Below, piece after piece: positions 1 to 8,736 of a stretch of DNA of 64,000 nucleotides. This stretch comes from Sulfurisphaera tokodaii str. 7 (lineage in GTDB: Archaea > Thermoproteota > Thermoprotei_A > Sulfolobales > Sulfolobaceae). The position numbers and the translations under genes were made by a program. The notes beneath the pieces were generated by a model. It was not told the origin of the DNA. It saw only the letters and a list, made by a program, of their open reading frames with translations, and did no database searches. The stretch is taken from the NCBI RefSeq assembly GCF_000011205.1, contig NC_003106.2:1998001-2062000 (forward strand). Reading direction: 5' to 3'. Positions within the stretch are counted from its first letter, which is position 1; the number at the start of each line of letters is the position of its first letter.

Positions 1-29
1 TTCGTCCTCCACATGGATATTTTATTATC

Positions 30-782
30 ATGAATGTAAAGGGGGGCTCAATATCTTTGCTCGACACAGAGTATAACGGTACTATAGTGTCAACCAGATC
101 TATTACTTTAGAGAGAGAAGTTACAAATTTACAAATAGATAACTTGTCGTTAACTGTTATAACTGATCACGAAATGGAGAATGGAGAAATTTCTTCTATT
201 TCTGGGATAAATTTTAAGTTTATATGTAATTATAGTGATAATTTACATCATCTAATTTATATACTTCATGAGTTTAAAATAAAGGGTAAGATATTCTGGG
301 AATATTTATTTAGCTTTCTTAGTATGATAGTATACGGACTGTTTTTACAAGAGTTAGCAGTTGATGTTATGCGTATCGTTTATGATAACTTTTTACCTTT
401 GCTCGTACCTCTCTCATTTGCTATAGGGAGTTTCATGGGATACGTAATATTTTTAAGATTTAAATACGTGCGTATTAAAAGTTTAGGAGAATTTATCACA
501 GATGTGCTAAAATTTTCTCGCAACTTTATATATTTTATCACTTTATATGCTTTAGTTATCTTAGGATTTATATTATATGCTTTGATCAATATTACATCCA
601 TATCTCAATTAAGTAGAATAGCTAACATTTACTTAGAAATGGAATTTGCTATTTTAGTAGTATTAGAATTGCCTACTATTTTAATTGAAAGAGAGATAGG
701 AGACTTATATGGTAAGTATTTGTTATCGCTGATAATACTAACTACGTTCTCAATGTTTCTCTTAATACCCTGGATAGTATAA
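30..782 (+). CDS. Multi-pass membrane protein, unknown function, possibly 5'-partial
   Basis: The product has a soluble N-terminal part of about 90 residues rich in beta-type hydrophobic alternation, then four to five hydrophobic segments (roughly residues 90-110, 120-145, 165-190, 203-222 and 228-250). The last ends at the C-terminus in LLIPWIV, so the protein is likely a cell-membrane protein. I do not recognise the family. The reading frame stays open upstream of the ATG at 30 to the left edge of the window, so the true start may lie outside. It stands alone: the next gene on this strand is over 600 bases away. Function is not assigned. Confidence 0.6.
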   Translation: MNVKGGSISLLDTEYNGTIVSTRSITLEREVTNLQIDNLSLTVITDHEMENGEISSISGINFKFICNYSDNLHHLIYILHEFKIKGKIFWEYLFSFLSMIVYGLFLQELAVDVMRIVYDNFLPLLVPLSFAIGSFMGYVIFLRFKYVRIKSLGEFITDVLKFSRNFIYFITLYALVILGFILYALINITSISQLSRIANIYLEMEFAILVVLELPTILIEREIGDLYGKYLLSLIILTTFSMFLLIPWIV

Positions 783-1385
783 CGCCTTTCATAGTAGGCA
801 CTACATGCTACCACCTCTAATAGACCTACGGGGATAACGAGTCCAGTGCGTCTTCCACGTCGAAATCCTTGACGTCAACTTCTCCACCCTTGGATACTTA
901 TAGGTTTGATGAAAAATTTTAAGTTACGTTAAAGTAGAATAACTGCTATTAATATTACTTAGTATCTTTTTATAACTAAAAATTACTCTATTAAAAATAA
1001 ATAGAAATTATAAGATTCACCAAGAATCTCACAAGAAATATATATTACTGGTTAGCTAAAATTTTCTATGTTAGATAAGGTGTACAAGAACTTCATCTTA
1101 GAACTTATCCCATTACAAATATTTTCATTATAGTACTTATAGGAAAATCGTTACATTTGTACGTCATGTTAAAACTTATAAGAAATATCTTCTTAGTAAC
1201 TTAAAAAATTATCACAGAAAAGAATAAAAATGAGAGAAATTCAAAGCTTTTCTTAGTAAATGTGAAAGAAAAAGGATATTATCAAAATTAAGGCATATGT
1301 TGATTAATTTGATTAACTTGCTTATATTAAGCATCTTTAATTAAAATTGATCTCTTTACTACTTTACACTCATTATGAAAAAGAC
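783..1385. other. Gene-poor gap with possible decayed remnants
   Basis: No convincing gene is visible. Bases 790-900 are less AT-rich than the surroundings. Read on the minus strand they give an acidic coding-like stretch with stops, which may be a pseudogene scrap. At 1138-1165 there is a copy of a dispersed motif (TATAGGAAAATCGTTACATT), seen again near 14,550, 14,710, 16,015, 21,330, 29,045 and 35,625. Confidence 0.4.
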
Positions 1386-1393
1386 TATAAATA
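1386..1393 (+). promoter_or_regulatory. TATA box of the truncated TPR gene
   Basis: TATAAATA lies 29-36 bases before the ATG at 1422. This is the usual archaeal spacing for a transcript with a very short or no leader. Confidence 0.5.
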
Positions 1394-1421
1394 TAAGTCA
1401 CAAAATTATTTTAAGAGTAGT

Positions 1422-2111
1422 ATGAATAATTGTAACGATCTAATTAACATAGGTATTAGCTTATATAATTCTAGTAAGTTTAAAGAAGCGTACGAAAAGT
1501 TTAATGAAGCTCTTAATTTATGCTCTAATGACGAAAAAGTTATACTGTGGAAAGGCAAAACCGAATTAATGATGGGTAAGCTTGATGAAGCTATAAAAAC
1601 ACTACAGACTGTGCCAAATATTGCTGAAGCTCAGTATTCATTATCTTTAGCTCTGTATCTTTACTCCTTTTTTATAAAGGATCATCAAAAAATACTTCAA
1701 GACGCTTTATTCTATGCTTCTGAAGCTGTAAGGAATTCAAAAAATAATAAAGTACTAAATAATCTAAGTAACTTATTAGAAATTCTAATCTTAGCAGAAC
1801 TTAATCTCACGAATGAAGCTATGCAGATACTGACTAAAAGCAATATTTCATTTCCATTTGCACTATCTGAAATAGCTTCTGCATATATTGACCTTAAAAG
1901 ACGAAATATACTCAGTGCTATAGGGAACTCGGAACATGCACTTGTAAATCTTCAGTATTTTAATGAGTTAAAAGGTTCAGAAAAAGATTTTATAAAAGAC
2001 TTCGTGCACATAATAAAAACACGTGAGAGCGTCCAATGTGTAATTAACGTAATTTACTTTATTAATAAATTTTTCATAGAAAAAGCAAGAATTACAGAAC
2101 TAATTGGATAA
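1422..2111 (+). pseudogene. TPR protein truncated by an insertion sequence (paralogue of the TPR-kinase)
   Basis: The ATG at 1422 opens a protein that aligns closely with the start of the TPR-kinase at 10204. Both share GKLDEAIKTL and ALYLYSFF, and both start with M-x2-C. The longer frame starting at 1347 is not supported by that paralogue. The match runs for about 200 residues up to IIKTRES and stops where an insertion sequence begins at 2025. The last 28 codons are IS terminal sequence. The kinase half is absent, and no kinase sequence resumes after the IS, so this is more than a simple insertion: the 3' part was deleted. It is probably non-functional as a kinase, but a TPR-only product could still be made. 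Confidence 0.8.
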
Positions 2112-3329
2112 TAATACTTAAGGGGGATTACGCCTAGGTTATACTATGGGGATTGAGATTTACCAAAGCGTAATCCCCCAAAATATTTGGGTTGGAAGAG
2201 TAAATATCTTTTGGATTGCGAGGAGATCTTAATAGATGATGTGATCAGAAGGGAGTTTGAGGGTTTCAAGTTCACTGAATATGACCCCTTGACTTACTTG
2301 AAGATGCTGATTGTTATGGTACTCTATAAAGAGTCTTATAGGGGGACAATTGAACTCGCAGCTACCAATGGTAAAGCGTTTCCTCAAAGTTAACGAGATC
2401 CCATCAAAGTCCTCACTACACTGGTTCATCCACAAGTTTGGTGACAGAATAAGGGATTTACTCCTCAAGGTATTCAGAAGATTTGAATCACTAGTTGAAG
2501 AAGAACAACTTCCCACACACCATCTACTAGCAGAGGAGAAGTTTGGAAGGGATATAAGGTTACTTGACAGTTTTCCCGTTGAGTTACCTAATGGTGAGAA
2601 GAGTATTGAGACTCATATTGAGAAGTTATTGCTTGATTTGAGGGAGATTGATTCTAAGAGGAAGCCTCATGAGGTTCTTGCTTCACTTGATGAGGGAAAG
2701 AGGGAGGAGCTTTTTTCTCATTTCCCTAGGGATTATACTGTTAGGGAGCATGAGGGGAGTTGGGGTAGGAAGTGGGGTAAGGCTTGGTTTGGGGGGAAGT
2801 GTTTTGCTGAGGTTTCTTCTAAAACCCTTATGGTATCTAAGGTTGAGTTGGTTTTGGCTAATGTTTCTGATTCGAGGTCTCCTATTGTGCCTAATGTGGT
2901 TACGCTTGTGGATAGGGGGTTTGTGGAGAGGGGTAAGGTAATTAGGGCTAGAAAGGGTTTGGGAGTTTTGAGGAGTGGTGTTGAGTTTTTTGGGATTTTT
3001 CTCAAGGAGCACATGAGGTGTTATGCTAGGAGTTTAGAGGTGTTGAATACTTTCGCTAATCTCGTAGGTTTAGCTTATAATATTCAGCGGTTTAGGGCTC
3101 TTAGGAAGAGGCGAGTCTTACACTAGAAAAACTCGATGGGAAATCATGCTAGAAAAGCTCCCTTAGTTTGGATTATCGAAAATTGAGAGATTATTTGCAA
3201 TTGCTTTTAATAAACTGATTTTATATTATCATACTTGTCGTAATTAAGTGAATTTAATTCTAAGCAAACGGGTTTTATAACTTTTTACTTTATTTAGTTA
3301 TTCACGTTAATTACATATTGGACGCTCTC
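2025..3329 (+). mobile_element. Near-complete DDE insertion sequence (copy A)
   Basis: The element is bounded by GAGAGCGTCCAATGTGTAAT at 2025 and its inverted, slightly diverged match ending in GGACGCTCTC at 3329, about 1305 bases. It contains one transposase split into two frames. Derivatives of the same element lie at 14,391-14,895, 16,920-17,136, 24,213-24,541 and 29,331-29,937. The insertion truncated a TPR gene. No clear target duplication is visible: ACGT lies to the left and AGAA to the right. Confidence 0.85.
2187..3126 (+). pseudogene. DDE transposase of IS copy A, frameshifted
   Basis: The N-terminal part (from TTG 2187, MGWKSKYLLDCEEIL) and the main part (frame through 3126, with LLDSFPVELPNG, LVDRGFVERGK and FANLVGLAYNIQRF) are in different frames. 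They switch near 2365-2385. The D, D and E regions are typical of the IS4/IS5 superfamily RNase H-like transposases. The internally deleted copy at 29.4 kb preserves the same N-terminus, so the two frames belong together. The shift could be a decay mutation or programmed frameshifting; a decayed copy is simpler, since no strong slippery site is evident. Confidence 0.75.
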
Positions 3330-3378
3330 AGAAAGCTTTCTCCATAAATGAAAGGGCTAATTAATGTTACTGATAGAA

Positions 3379-3798
3379 TTATAAGTTGTATGTAAGAATT
3401 TTAACGATCATCCCTCTTACTAGCTTATAGTTTTCCATTATATGTTCAAATAACTCTGGGTCGTATGGTACTTCATGAAATACCCTAATATGAAGTTCAT
3501 CTCTAGCTATTCTCCACGTTTTATATAATCTTTTTACTAACTCTTTTTGTTGGGTTTTCTTAAATATCTCATTTATTACATGCTCATATGCACTTTGCTC
3601 ACCCCAGTCTACGTCTATTTTGTGCTCTTCACTTAGAAATTTTAATGTCTCTTCTACAACTTTATATATTTTTTCTGCTATCTGAACAATTAATACTAAC
3701 TTTCTTGTGAAGTTGTCGGTGTTGAGGAATTCTTCCTCTAATTTATCAAGTTCATTTAATAATTCATTAATAAAATTAATTCTAATCTCTTTTTCCAT
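3379..3798 (-). CDS. Small helical protein, possible HEPN/PaREP1-like
   Basis: This 139-aa, highly helical protein begins at an ATG at 3798. The C-terminal half holds RDELHIRVFH, which resembles the R-x4-6-H signature of HEPN ribonucleases, but the match is short. Its charged helices (ELDKLEEEFLNTDNF; KIYKVVEETLKFL) are like those of the PaREP1-type proteins found elsewhere in the window. It is divergent from the Cas10-like gene (82 bases between starts) and could share regulation with the effector operon. A role as an accessory RNase is only an inference. Confidence 0.5.
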   Translation of the reverse strand: MEKEIRINFINELLNELDKLEEEFLNTDNFTRKLVLIVQIAEKIYKVVEETLKFLSEEHKIDVDWGEQSAYEHVINEIFKKTQQKELVKRLYKTWRIARDELHIRVFHEVPYDPELFEHIMENYKLVRGMIVKILTYNL

Positions 3799-3844
3799 AA
3801 TAGAGTGTTTACAGTTATTAGAGATAAATATTGGTGTATCAAAG

Positions 3845-3852
3845 TTTAAATT
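3845..3852 (+). promoter_or_regulatory. Promoter of the type III-like operon
   Basis: TTTAAATT lies 28-35 bases upstream of the ATG at 3880, the normal TATA spacing for a leaderless mRNA. The divergent gene starting at 3798 would have its promoter in the same 80-base interval. Confidence 0.5.
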
Positions 3853-3879
3853 GATAAAGAAGTAATAATTGAAAGAATT

Positions 3880-6294
3880 ATGTCGTTTGATGAGCTTATA
3901 AAGAAACTAGGCTATGAGAAGGTGGATTTAGAAGTTGTGAAGAAGTTATCCAATTTACTGAAAAAAGATGAGAGTGAAGACTTTATCCTTTCCTACATGA
4001 GTAATGACATTGAGAGCCTTAATGGATATGCGGAAAAGATACAAGAGCAAATTGAAAACATTGATTGTGATATAAGTAGTCTAAAAGGACATGAGGAATT
4101 ACTAGCTTATTACGTTTGTAAAAAATTGCAGAAGAGATATGGTGATATAACTATGCATAAATATGAAGTTGTGAGAATTCTCTTAGATTCGATACCACTA
4201 CTTATTTACTTTCATGATGTGTTCAAGGGATTAAAGATTGGAGAAGGGGAATCAAAAGGTAAATTGGGTGAACTACTTAAAAATATCTTTAAAAAGTACG
4301 ATATAATAGCTAGTATTGCGGAAGAGGCTCCAGAGTTAATAAATAAGCCTGAAAATGAGAAGACAAAGTATCCAGTAGCGAGTGTTTCTCCTATCTTTAG
4401 TGAGATTGAAAAGATCTATTATGATAAAGATCCGTTAAATCAACTTGATGATGAAGTTTTAGATAAGCTGGGTATAAAGGATATTAAGCAGTTAATAGAC
4501 GAGGAAAGATGGGATAAAATAGCTAAAAGCCTCTTACTTAAACCGCAAAGGACATGGTTTTCGGGGAATGACATAAAAATAATTGCGCACATGAGGGGAG
4601 CACTGTACGTTTATTTACTCTCTAACGGTGCAACTTTAATAATCTTGGAAAACCCATTCTTTAACCCTATGTCATTAAAGGACTTGCTCGGCTCCTCGAG
4701 TATTCTGAGGATATTTTCATACTATTTGAACCGGAAGATATTAGAAAAAATGGGAGTGAGTACGTTTTTCTTACCTGATATAGACGAAAAGGTTTTTGAC
4801 ACTCCTTATATAGAGTTATTTACACCTTTCACAGTTTATGCTACGATAGATAGTATGTTACTCCTACTCCCTTACAGTATAAAAAACAAATTTGAAGAGA
4901 TTATAGAAGAAGCACTCGATGAAACTCTACGTTATATATTCGGAAACAAAGACGGTAACATGAAAGAACAACTGGAAGTCCATTACAGTATTATAAAATC
5001 CGGTCTATTAACCGGCTCTAATGAGAATGAGGAAGCAAAGAAATTTAATGAATTTTTGGAGTTAGAGTCCGCAATTATGCAGTCAGCCTACACTATAAAT
5101 TATTCAACATACTTACCTTTATCAAATGAAATTTGCGATAAATGCAAGACAAGAAGGGCTATAAAGGATGAGGAGTTAGATAAGTTAGAGGAGATTGTGA
5201 AATTTAGAAACATGGTTTTTGGAAGAAAGGAGAGGTTATGCCACATATGTACTGCAGTAAGACTATCAAGCAGATTTTTTACCCAGTATTCCGCAAGCCT
5301 TGACGAAATAGGAGAAGACCTCATATTTATCTTAGCTAAAATAGAGCCTTATGTACCAGAAGGTAAAGTAGACTTTAAGAGCATTATTAAGGACAAAATA
5401 GTGCCTATAATTGAAAACATAAGGAATGAGATAATAAAAAATAACGTGATTTCAAGCCTTCAAAACGATGAAGTTTCCAATAAAATATTAGGTGGTGATA
5501 AGGATAAGTTAATAGATGTATTAAATAGGGAATATAAAGGAAATAGGCTGGAAGATTTCGTGAAGGAATTACAACTTGAAGAGGGACAAAATGACTACTT
5601 ATTAGCCTTCTATGCACTAGGATTTGAAGAGGGATTCGAAATCAAAAAACTGAACCCAGTTTATAAAAGGTTAAACTTAAAGGTAGGGGAAAATACGTAC
5701 GGGCTAAAAGGTCTACTTGAGGGGATAAAGAAACTCGTAGAGAATGAATTACCTTATACTTTAACTATTCAAGATTCCATAGATAGGAGGTTGTCTCAAC
5801 TAGTAGAATTCTACCTTTTGATGGAGAAAGTGAAGATGCAATACGTGTTAATACCCACTGCAGTCTTCAACAGTTACGTAATGTTTGCAATGGACGTCAA
5901 GGAATTCCGCAAAGATGCTGAAAATGTAATAAATGCTCTAAACAGTTTAAATAAAAAGTCTCACCTTCGCTACTATAAGCCAATTATACGTATCTTCATA
6001 GTAAGGGCATTATCTGACGTCCCTATAAGGAATATAATTGAGTTAGTAGAATCAATTGACGAAAAGGTAAATAAGCCCAATGCAGTAGTTTACTTACCCT
6101 TATATGTAGGGAGGGGAGTAATGGAAGTTGGAGAGCCGGTAATACTAGATAAGCTAGAACTTCCAAAAGAGCTAGATGATTTATTATTAGCAATAGATAA
6201 ATTGAGCGAGGAACATAATCTGGTAGAGGCAAGGTTTACAGAAGAAGTGAAATATCCTAAGGAGAAATTAAGTATAGCGAGGTTATTGAAATGA
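3880..6294 (+). CDS. Cas10-like large subunit of a type III CRISPR-type effector, cyclase motif absent
   Basis: The 804-aa protein heads an operon of RAMP genes. A zinc-binding pattern, CDKC at 419-422 and CHIC at 454-457, sits mid-protein as in Cas10/Csm1/Cmr2. An HD-like pair (YFHDVFKG, H112-D113) lies in the N-terminal third, but I see no complete HD phosphohydrolase signature. The GGDD motif needed to make cyclic oligoadenylate is not present. A GGDKDK at about 535 is only 80 residues after the finger and has the wrong context. So it is likely a structural large subunit with no signalling activity. Cas10d of type I-D is an alternative, but the Csm3-like backbone genes downstream favour type III. 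The stop overlaps the next start (ATGA). Confidence 0.75.
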   Translation: MSFDELIKKLGYEKVDLEVVKKLSNLLKKDESEDFILSYMSNDIESLNGYAEKIQEQIENIDCDISSLKGHEELLAYYVCKKLQKRYGDITMHKYEVVRILLDSIPLLIYFHDVFKGLKIGEGESKGKLGELLKNIFKKYDIIASIAEEAPELINKPENEKTKYPVASVSPIFSEIEKIYYDKDPLNQLDDEVLDKLGIKDIKQLIDEERWDKIAKSLLLKPQRTWFSGNDIKIIAHMRGALYVYLLSNGATLIILENPFFNPMSLKDLLGSSSILRIFSYYLNRKILEKMGVSTFFLPDIDEKVFDTPYIELFTPFTVYATIDSMLLLLPYSIKNKFEEIIEEALDETLRYIFGNKDGNMKEQLEVHYSIIKSGLLTGSNENEEAKKFNEFLELESAIMQSAYTINYSTYLPLSNEICDKCKTRRAIKDEELDKLEEIVKFRNMVFGRKERLCHICTAVRLSSRFFTQYSASLDEIGEDLIFILAKIEPYVPEGKVDFKSIIKDKIVPIIENIRNEIIKNNVISSLQNDEVSNKILGGDKDKLIDVLNREYKGNRLEDFVKELQLEEGQNDYLLAFYALGFEEGFEIKKLNPVYKRLNLKVGENTYGLKGLLEGIKKLVENELPYTLTIQDSIDRRLSQLVEFYLLMEKVKMQYVLIPTAVFNSYVMFAMDVKEFRKDAENVINALNSLNKKSHLRYYKPIIRIFIVRALSDVPIRNIIELVESIDEKVNKPNAVVYLPLYVGRGVMEVGEPVILDKLELPKELDDLLLAIDKLSEEHNLVEARFTEEVKYPKEKLSIARLLK

Positions 6295-6974
6295 AGTATC
6301 TGAGAGTGAGAATGAAGGTTTATTACGGTTACAAAAAGCCGTTTTTGCCCTCTACTACTTTAGCCGGTGCACTAACGCAATTTTATTCAATAAACGGAAA
6401 AGATAAGGACGTAAATTTCGGCTTTTCAGACTTCACGCTCTTAAATAAATTCCCTTTTTACCAGAACAGAGTAAGTTTAGGTAGAGTATACTATTATTCG
6501 TTCCCATATTTGCAGCTACTTTACTTCTCAAATCGAAAGGTTTACGGTGAATATGAGGGGTGTATAGTAGGAGACCTTCAAGATGCAATGAGTGAATTGA
6601 AAAACCTCATATTCGTAAACTTCTCTGAGGTTGAAGACGTAAAGGTAGAAGAATCAAACTCCAGCCTATATGCATTAGCAATACCGGTAATAAGATTGGA
6701 TGATGCAAAGGCATTCGGAGATATAGTTAGGGTTAGGTTCTTAAGATTCCACGGTTCAAATGAATTAGAACAACATCAGATTTACGTATTAGACGGTAAA
6801 GATGTTAGACAGACAAGGGATAAAGTAGTTAAGTTAGTGGATGTGAAGTTGGGGAGAAATCCTAAGAATTACAATATATTGTTAGACTTCTTTAACGAAA
6901 TTAAAGGTCTAGATAGAACTTATATGAAAATGGCACATGGAGTAGTTGTACCTAAAGAATGTTTAAGTGAGTAA
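6291..6974 (+). CDS. Cas5-like RAMP protein
   Basis: The 227-aa product begins with a beta strand and then FLPSTTLAGAL, the pattern of Cas5/Csm4/Cmr3 RAMPs (strand, proline, S/T-x-L-x-GAL helix). The start codon overlaps the stop of the Cas10-like gene, so the two are translationally coupled. In class 1 complexes the Cas5 subunit caps the crRNA 5' handle and contacts Cas10. Position directly after Cas10 fits that. The usual glycine-rich loop is not obvious, so the assignment rests on the N-terminus and context. Confidence 0.65.
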   Translation: MKYLRVRMKVYYGYKKPFLPSTTLAGALTQFYSINGKDKDVNFGFSDFTLLNKFPFYQNRVSLGRVYYYSFPYLQLLYFSNRKVYGEYEGCIVGDLQDAMSELKNLIFVNFSEVEDVKVEESNSSLYALAIPVIRLDDAKAFGDIVRVRFLRFHGSNELEQHQIYVLDGKDVRQTRDKVVKLVDVKLGRNPKNYNILLDFFNEIKGLDRTYMKMAHGVVVPKECLSE

Positions 6975-6980
6975 GTCAAG

Positions 6981-6988
6981 TTTATATA
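6981..6988 (+). promoter_or_regulatory. Internal promoter before the small-subunit gene
   Basis: TTTATATA lies 23-30 bases before the ATG at 7011, inside the operon. It would give a leaderless second transcript for the small subunit and the genes after it. Confidence 0.6.
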
Positions 6989-7010
6989 TCGTTAAATTTT
7001 AAGTTTTATT

Positions 7011-7265
7011 ATGGACAGTGAGGAGGCAAAGAATTGTTCAGAGATTATTAGGACTCTAACACTAGTCCTAAGTCAATTCGGGTTTAAGAAGAATTTTGAC
7101 GAAAAAATTAACGGCAATTTGAAAGAAATTGTTACCGCAACGCTTATGCAACTTAAATGTTTAAAGGATAATGCAAAGATCGTATATACACTAGTAGAAG
7201 AAGGTAAGTTTGATGAAGCTAGAGAAAGGTTACTCAAAATATCTTACGAACTGTTAAGGGGGTGA
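7011..7265 (+). CDS. Small helical protein, candidate Cas11-type small subunit
   Basis: The 84-aa all-helical protein (NCSEIIRTLTLVLSQFGF at the start, FDEARERLLKISYELL at the end) has the size and composition of small subunits of class 1 CRISPR effectors (Csm2, Cmr5, Cas11). It lies between the Cas5-like and Csm3-like genes. There is no sequence motif that proves the role. A TATA box just upstream suggests it can be transcribed separately, which would match a subunit needed in several copies per complex. Confidence 0.5.
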   Translation: MDSEEAKNCSEIIRTLTLVLSQFGFKKNFDEKINGNLKEIVTATLMQLKCLKDNAKIVYTLVEEGKFDEARERLLKISYELLRG

Positions 7266-7271
7266 TAGGAA

Positions 7272-8321
7272 ATTCAAGTAGTCCCCATACTTATTGAGTC
7301 TAAATCTTTGCTCAGAGTTGGAGGTACTTCAGTATATTTTGATTACATTTCAGCAGACCTCCCGCAAGCAAAGATAGTTATCAATTATCATGGTAAAGAC
7401 TACTTAATTCCTTACATTCCCTCCACGTCTTTTAAAGGAGTTTTAAGGAGTACAGTTGAGGTAAGTAAGAGGAAGATGGGTAACCCACCAGCTGATTTTG
7501 AAACAAGAGTTAAAAAATTTCTAGCTGAACTAAAAGGGAGAAGTTTGAAATTTTTTAATGATTATTTGAAAGATGAGATCGAACTATTAGTGAGTTCAGG
7601 GCTTCTCGATAAAAAATACCTTGATGACAAATACTATAACGAGTCAAACCTGGCTGAACTCCTAAAGGCATACTTTGATGTAACGGGTTGGAATTTCAGC
7701 GAATCCTGTTACGTTATTTCCGAGTTAGATAGGTGCGAGAATACCGCACTTATAGAGGATGAGGATAGGAAGAAATTTAGAGAAGCCTGGAACAAGTTAA
7801 CTAATAGAGAGAACTTCTGTAGAACTTGTATGCTCTACGGAGCTTCAGGATTAAGGGCTTCTGTAAGGTTTACAAACTTTTACCCTATAGACCCCTTTCC
7901 AGTAAGGATAGATAGGCTGACTCACGTTTCTATTGACAGACGTACATGGGCTGCATCTCCCCGAAAGCTATATAACGAGGAAATTATCACTATAGGCACT
8001 AAATTTCTAGGATTTGCATTACTACTTAAAGATGAGTATTTAAATCGATTCATAGAAGACCTAAAACTGTTAAGTGAGAAAGCTGAGAAGATGGAGGTTA
8101 CGTTAGGTGCTAGGGGTAGCGTAGGTTATGGAGTTTTCTCCCTCAAGTTCGGCGATTTTACCATAGAGCTTAGCGAGGAAAGCATACTGGGTAAGTTAAA
8201 ATTAAACTTCAAGAATAAAAAGCTTGACACGAATATAAACGAAAAGTTATCAATGTTAAAAGTGTTCTATCCCAGTTATTTGCTTTCAACAATTGAAGTG
8301 GTGGAAGAGGGTGTTAAATAA
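7272..8321 (+). CDS. Csm3/Cas7-like RAMP backbone protein
   Basis: Clear RAMP features: IPSTSFKGVLRSTVE after the first strand, a CRTCMLYGASGL segment (CxxC), THVSIDRRTWAA, and a glycine-rich GARGSVGYGVF near residue 270. These are hallmarks of Csm3/Cmr4-type Cas7 proteins that line the crRNA and, in type III, cut target RNA. A catalytic aspartate in the thumb loop cannot be assigned with confidence. The start is uncertain: the first canonical start in frame is TTG 7308, but the RAMP beta-1 strand (VVPILIESKSLL) is encoded upstream of it. I give the ATT at 7272, the first possible start after the in-frame TAG at 7266; 7308 is the alternative. Confidence 0.8.
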   Translation: MQVVPILIESKSLLRVGGTSVYFDYISADLPQAKIVINYHGKDYLIPYIPSTSFKGVLRSTVEVSKRKMGNPPADFETRVKKFLAELKGRSLKFFNDYLKDEIELLVSSGLLDKKYLDDKYYNESNLAELLKAYFDVTGWNFSESCYVISELDRCENTALIEDEDRKKFREAWNKLTNRENFCRTCMLYGASGLRASVRFTNFYPIDPFPVRIDRLTHVSIDRRTWAASPRKLYNEEIITIGTKFLGFALLLKDEYLNRFIEDLKLLSEKAEKMEVTLGARGSVGYGVFSLKFGDFTIELSEESILGKLKLNFKNKKLDTNINEKLSMLKVFYPSYLLSTIEVVEEGVK

Positions 8322-8736
8322 CGAAGTGATTAAGAGAGGGTTGGTAAAAGATTGCTATAGCGTTGATTTGGATCTTAGCTTTAAAGATGTGGAACAGTTA
8401 TCCCGTTTCCTATTTCTGATCAAAACGCTTTTGAGGTGCAAGCTTAGTAGAGATGAGAGAGAAAAGTATTTTGGTAATGCTAGGCAGGGCAAGGCTTTTA
8501 TGTCTAAAATACTCTATATCCCTAAAATAAGGTATAATAGGCTAGAATCATTAGATATATGTATAGTTGCAGAGGATAGTAAAGACTATGAACCTCCAGA
8601 AAACTTAAAGGATGAGATCAGAGAACTTTATTTAGTGTTCACGAAAGTCGAAAATGAGTATTACAAAGATAAAAAAGTTACTGATTTTCCAGAGTTATCT
8701 AAGTTTTTTAAGAATTGCATTGGGAGGAAAAGATGA
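8311..8736 (+). CDS. Unrecognised subunit in the type III-like operon
   Basis: The protein is about 142 aa from the GTG at 8311 (a TTG at 8293 is also possible). It overlaps the end of the Csm3-like gene and its stop overlaps the next start, so it is embedded in the effector operon between two RAMP genes. The composition is mixed alpha/beta and charged (YSVDLDLSFKDVEQLSRFLF; NARQGKAFMSKILYIP). I do not recognise it as a standard Cas protein. Being kept in the same translationally coupled block suggests it is a complex component, perhaps a second small subunit or a diverged RAMP. Confidence 0.65.
   Translation: MLNNEVIKRGLVKDCYSVDLDLSFKDVEQLSRFLFLIKTLLRCKLSRDEREKYFGNARQGKAFMSKILYIPKIRYNRLESLDICIVAEDSKDYEPPENLKDEIRELYLVFTKVENEYYKDKKVTDFPELSKFFKNCIGRKR

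Noticed and set aside
790-905. Structured RNA or gene in the less AT-rich block at 790-900
   Set aside because: No tRNA- or rRNA-like conserved elements or long stems could be found. The minus-strand frame has stops, so at best it is a gene scrap.
2648-2941. 97-codon frame inside the transposase gene and its opposite-strand partners
   Set aside because: They are shadows of the transposase reading frame, with low-complexity composition.
5461-5500. GGDKDK in the Cas10-like protein as the cyclase GGDD motif
   Set aside because: It lies only about 80 residues after the zinc finger. The usual GGDD is much farther downstream, in a hydrophobic strand-turn-strand; here the context is a charged helix.
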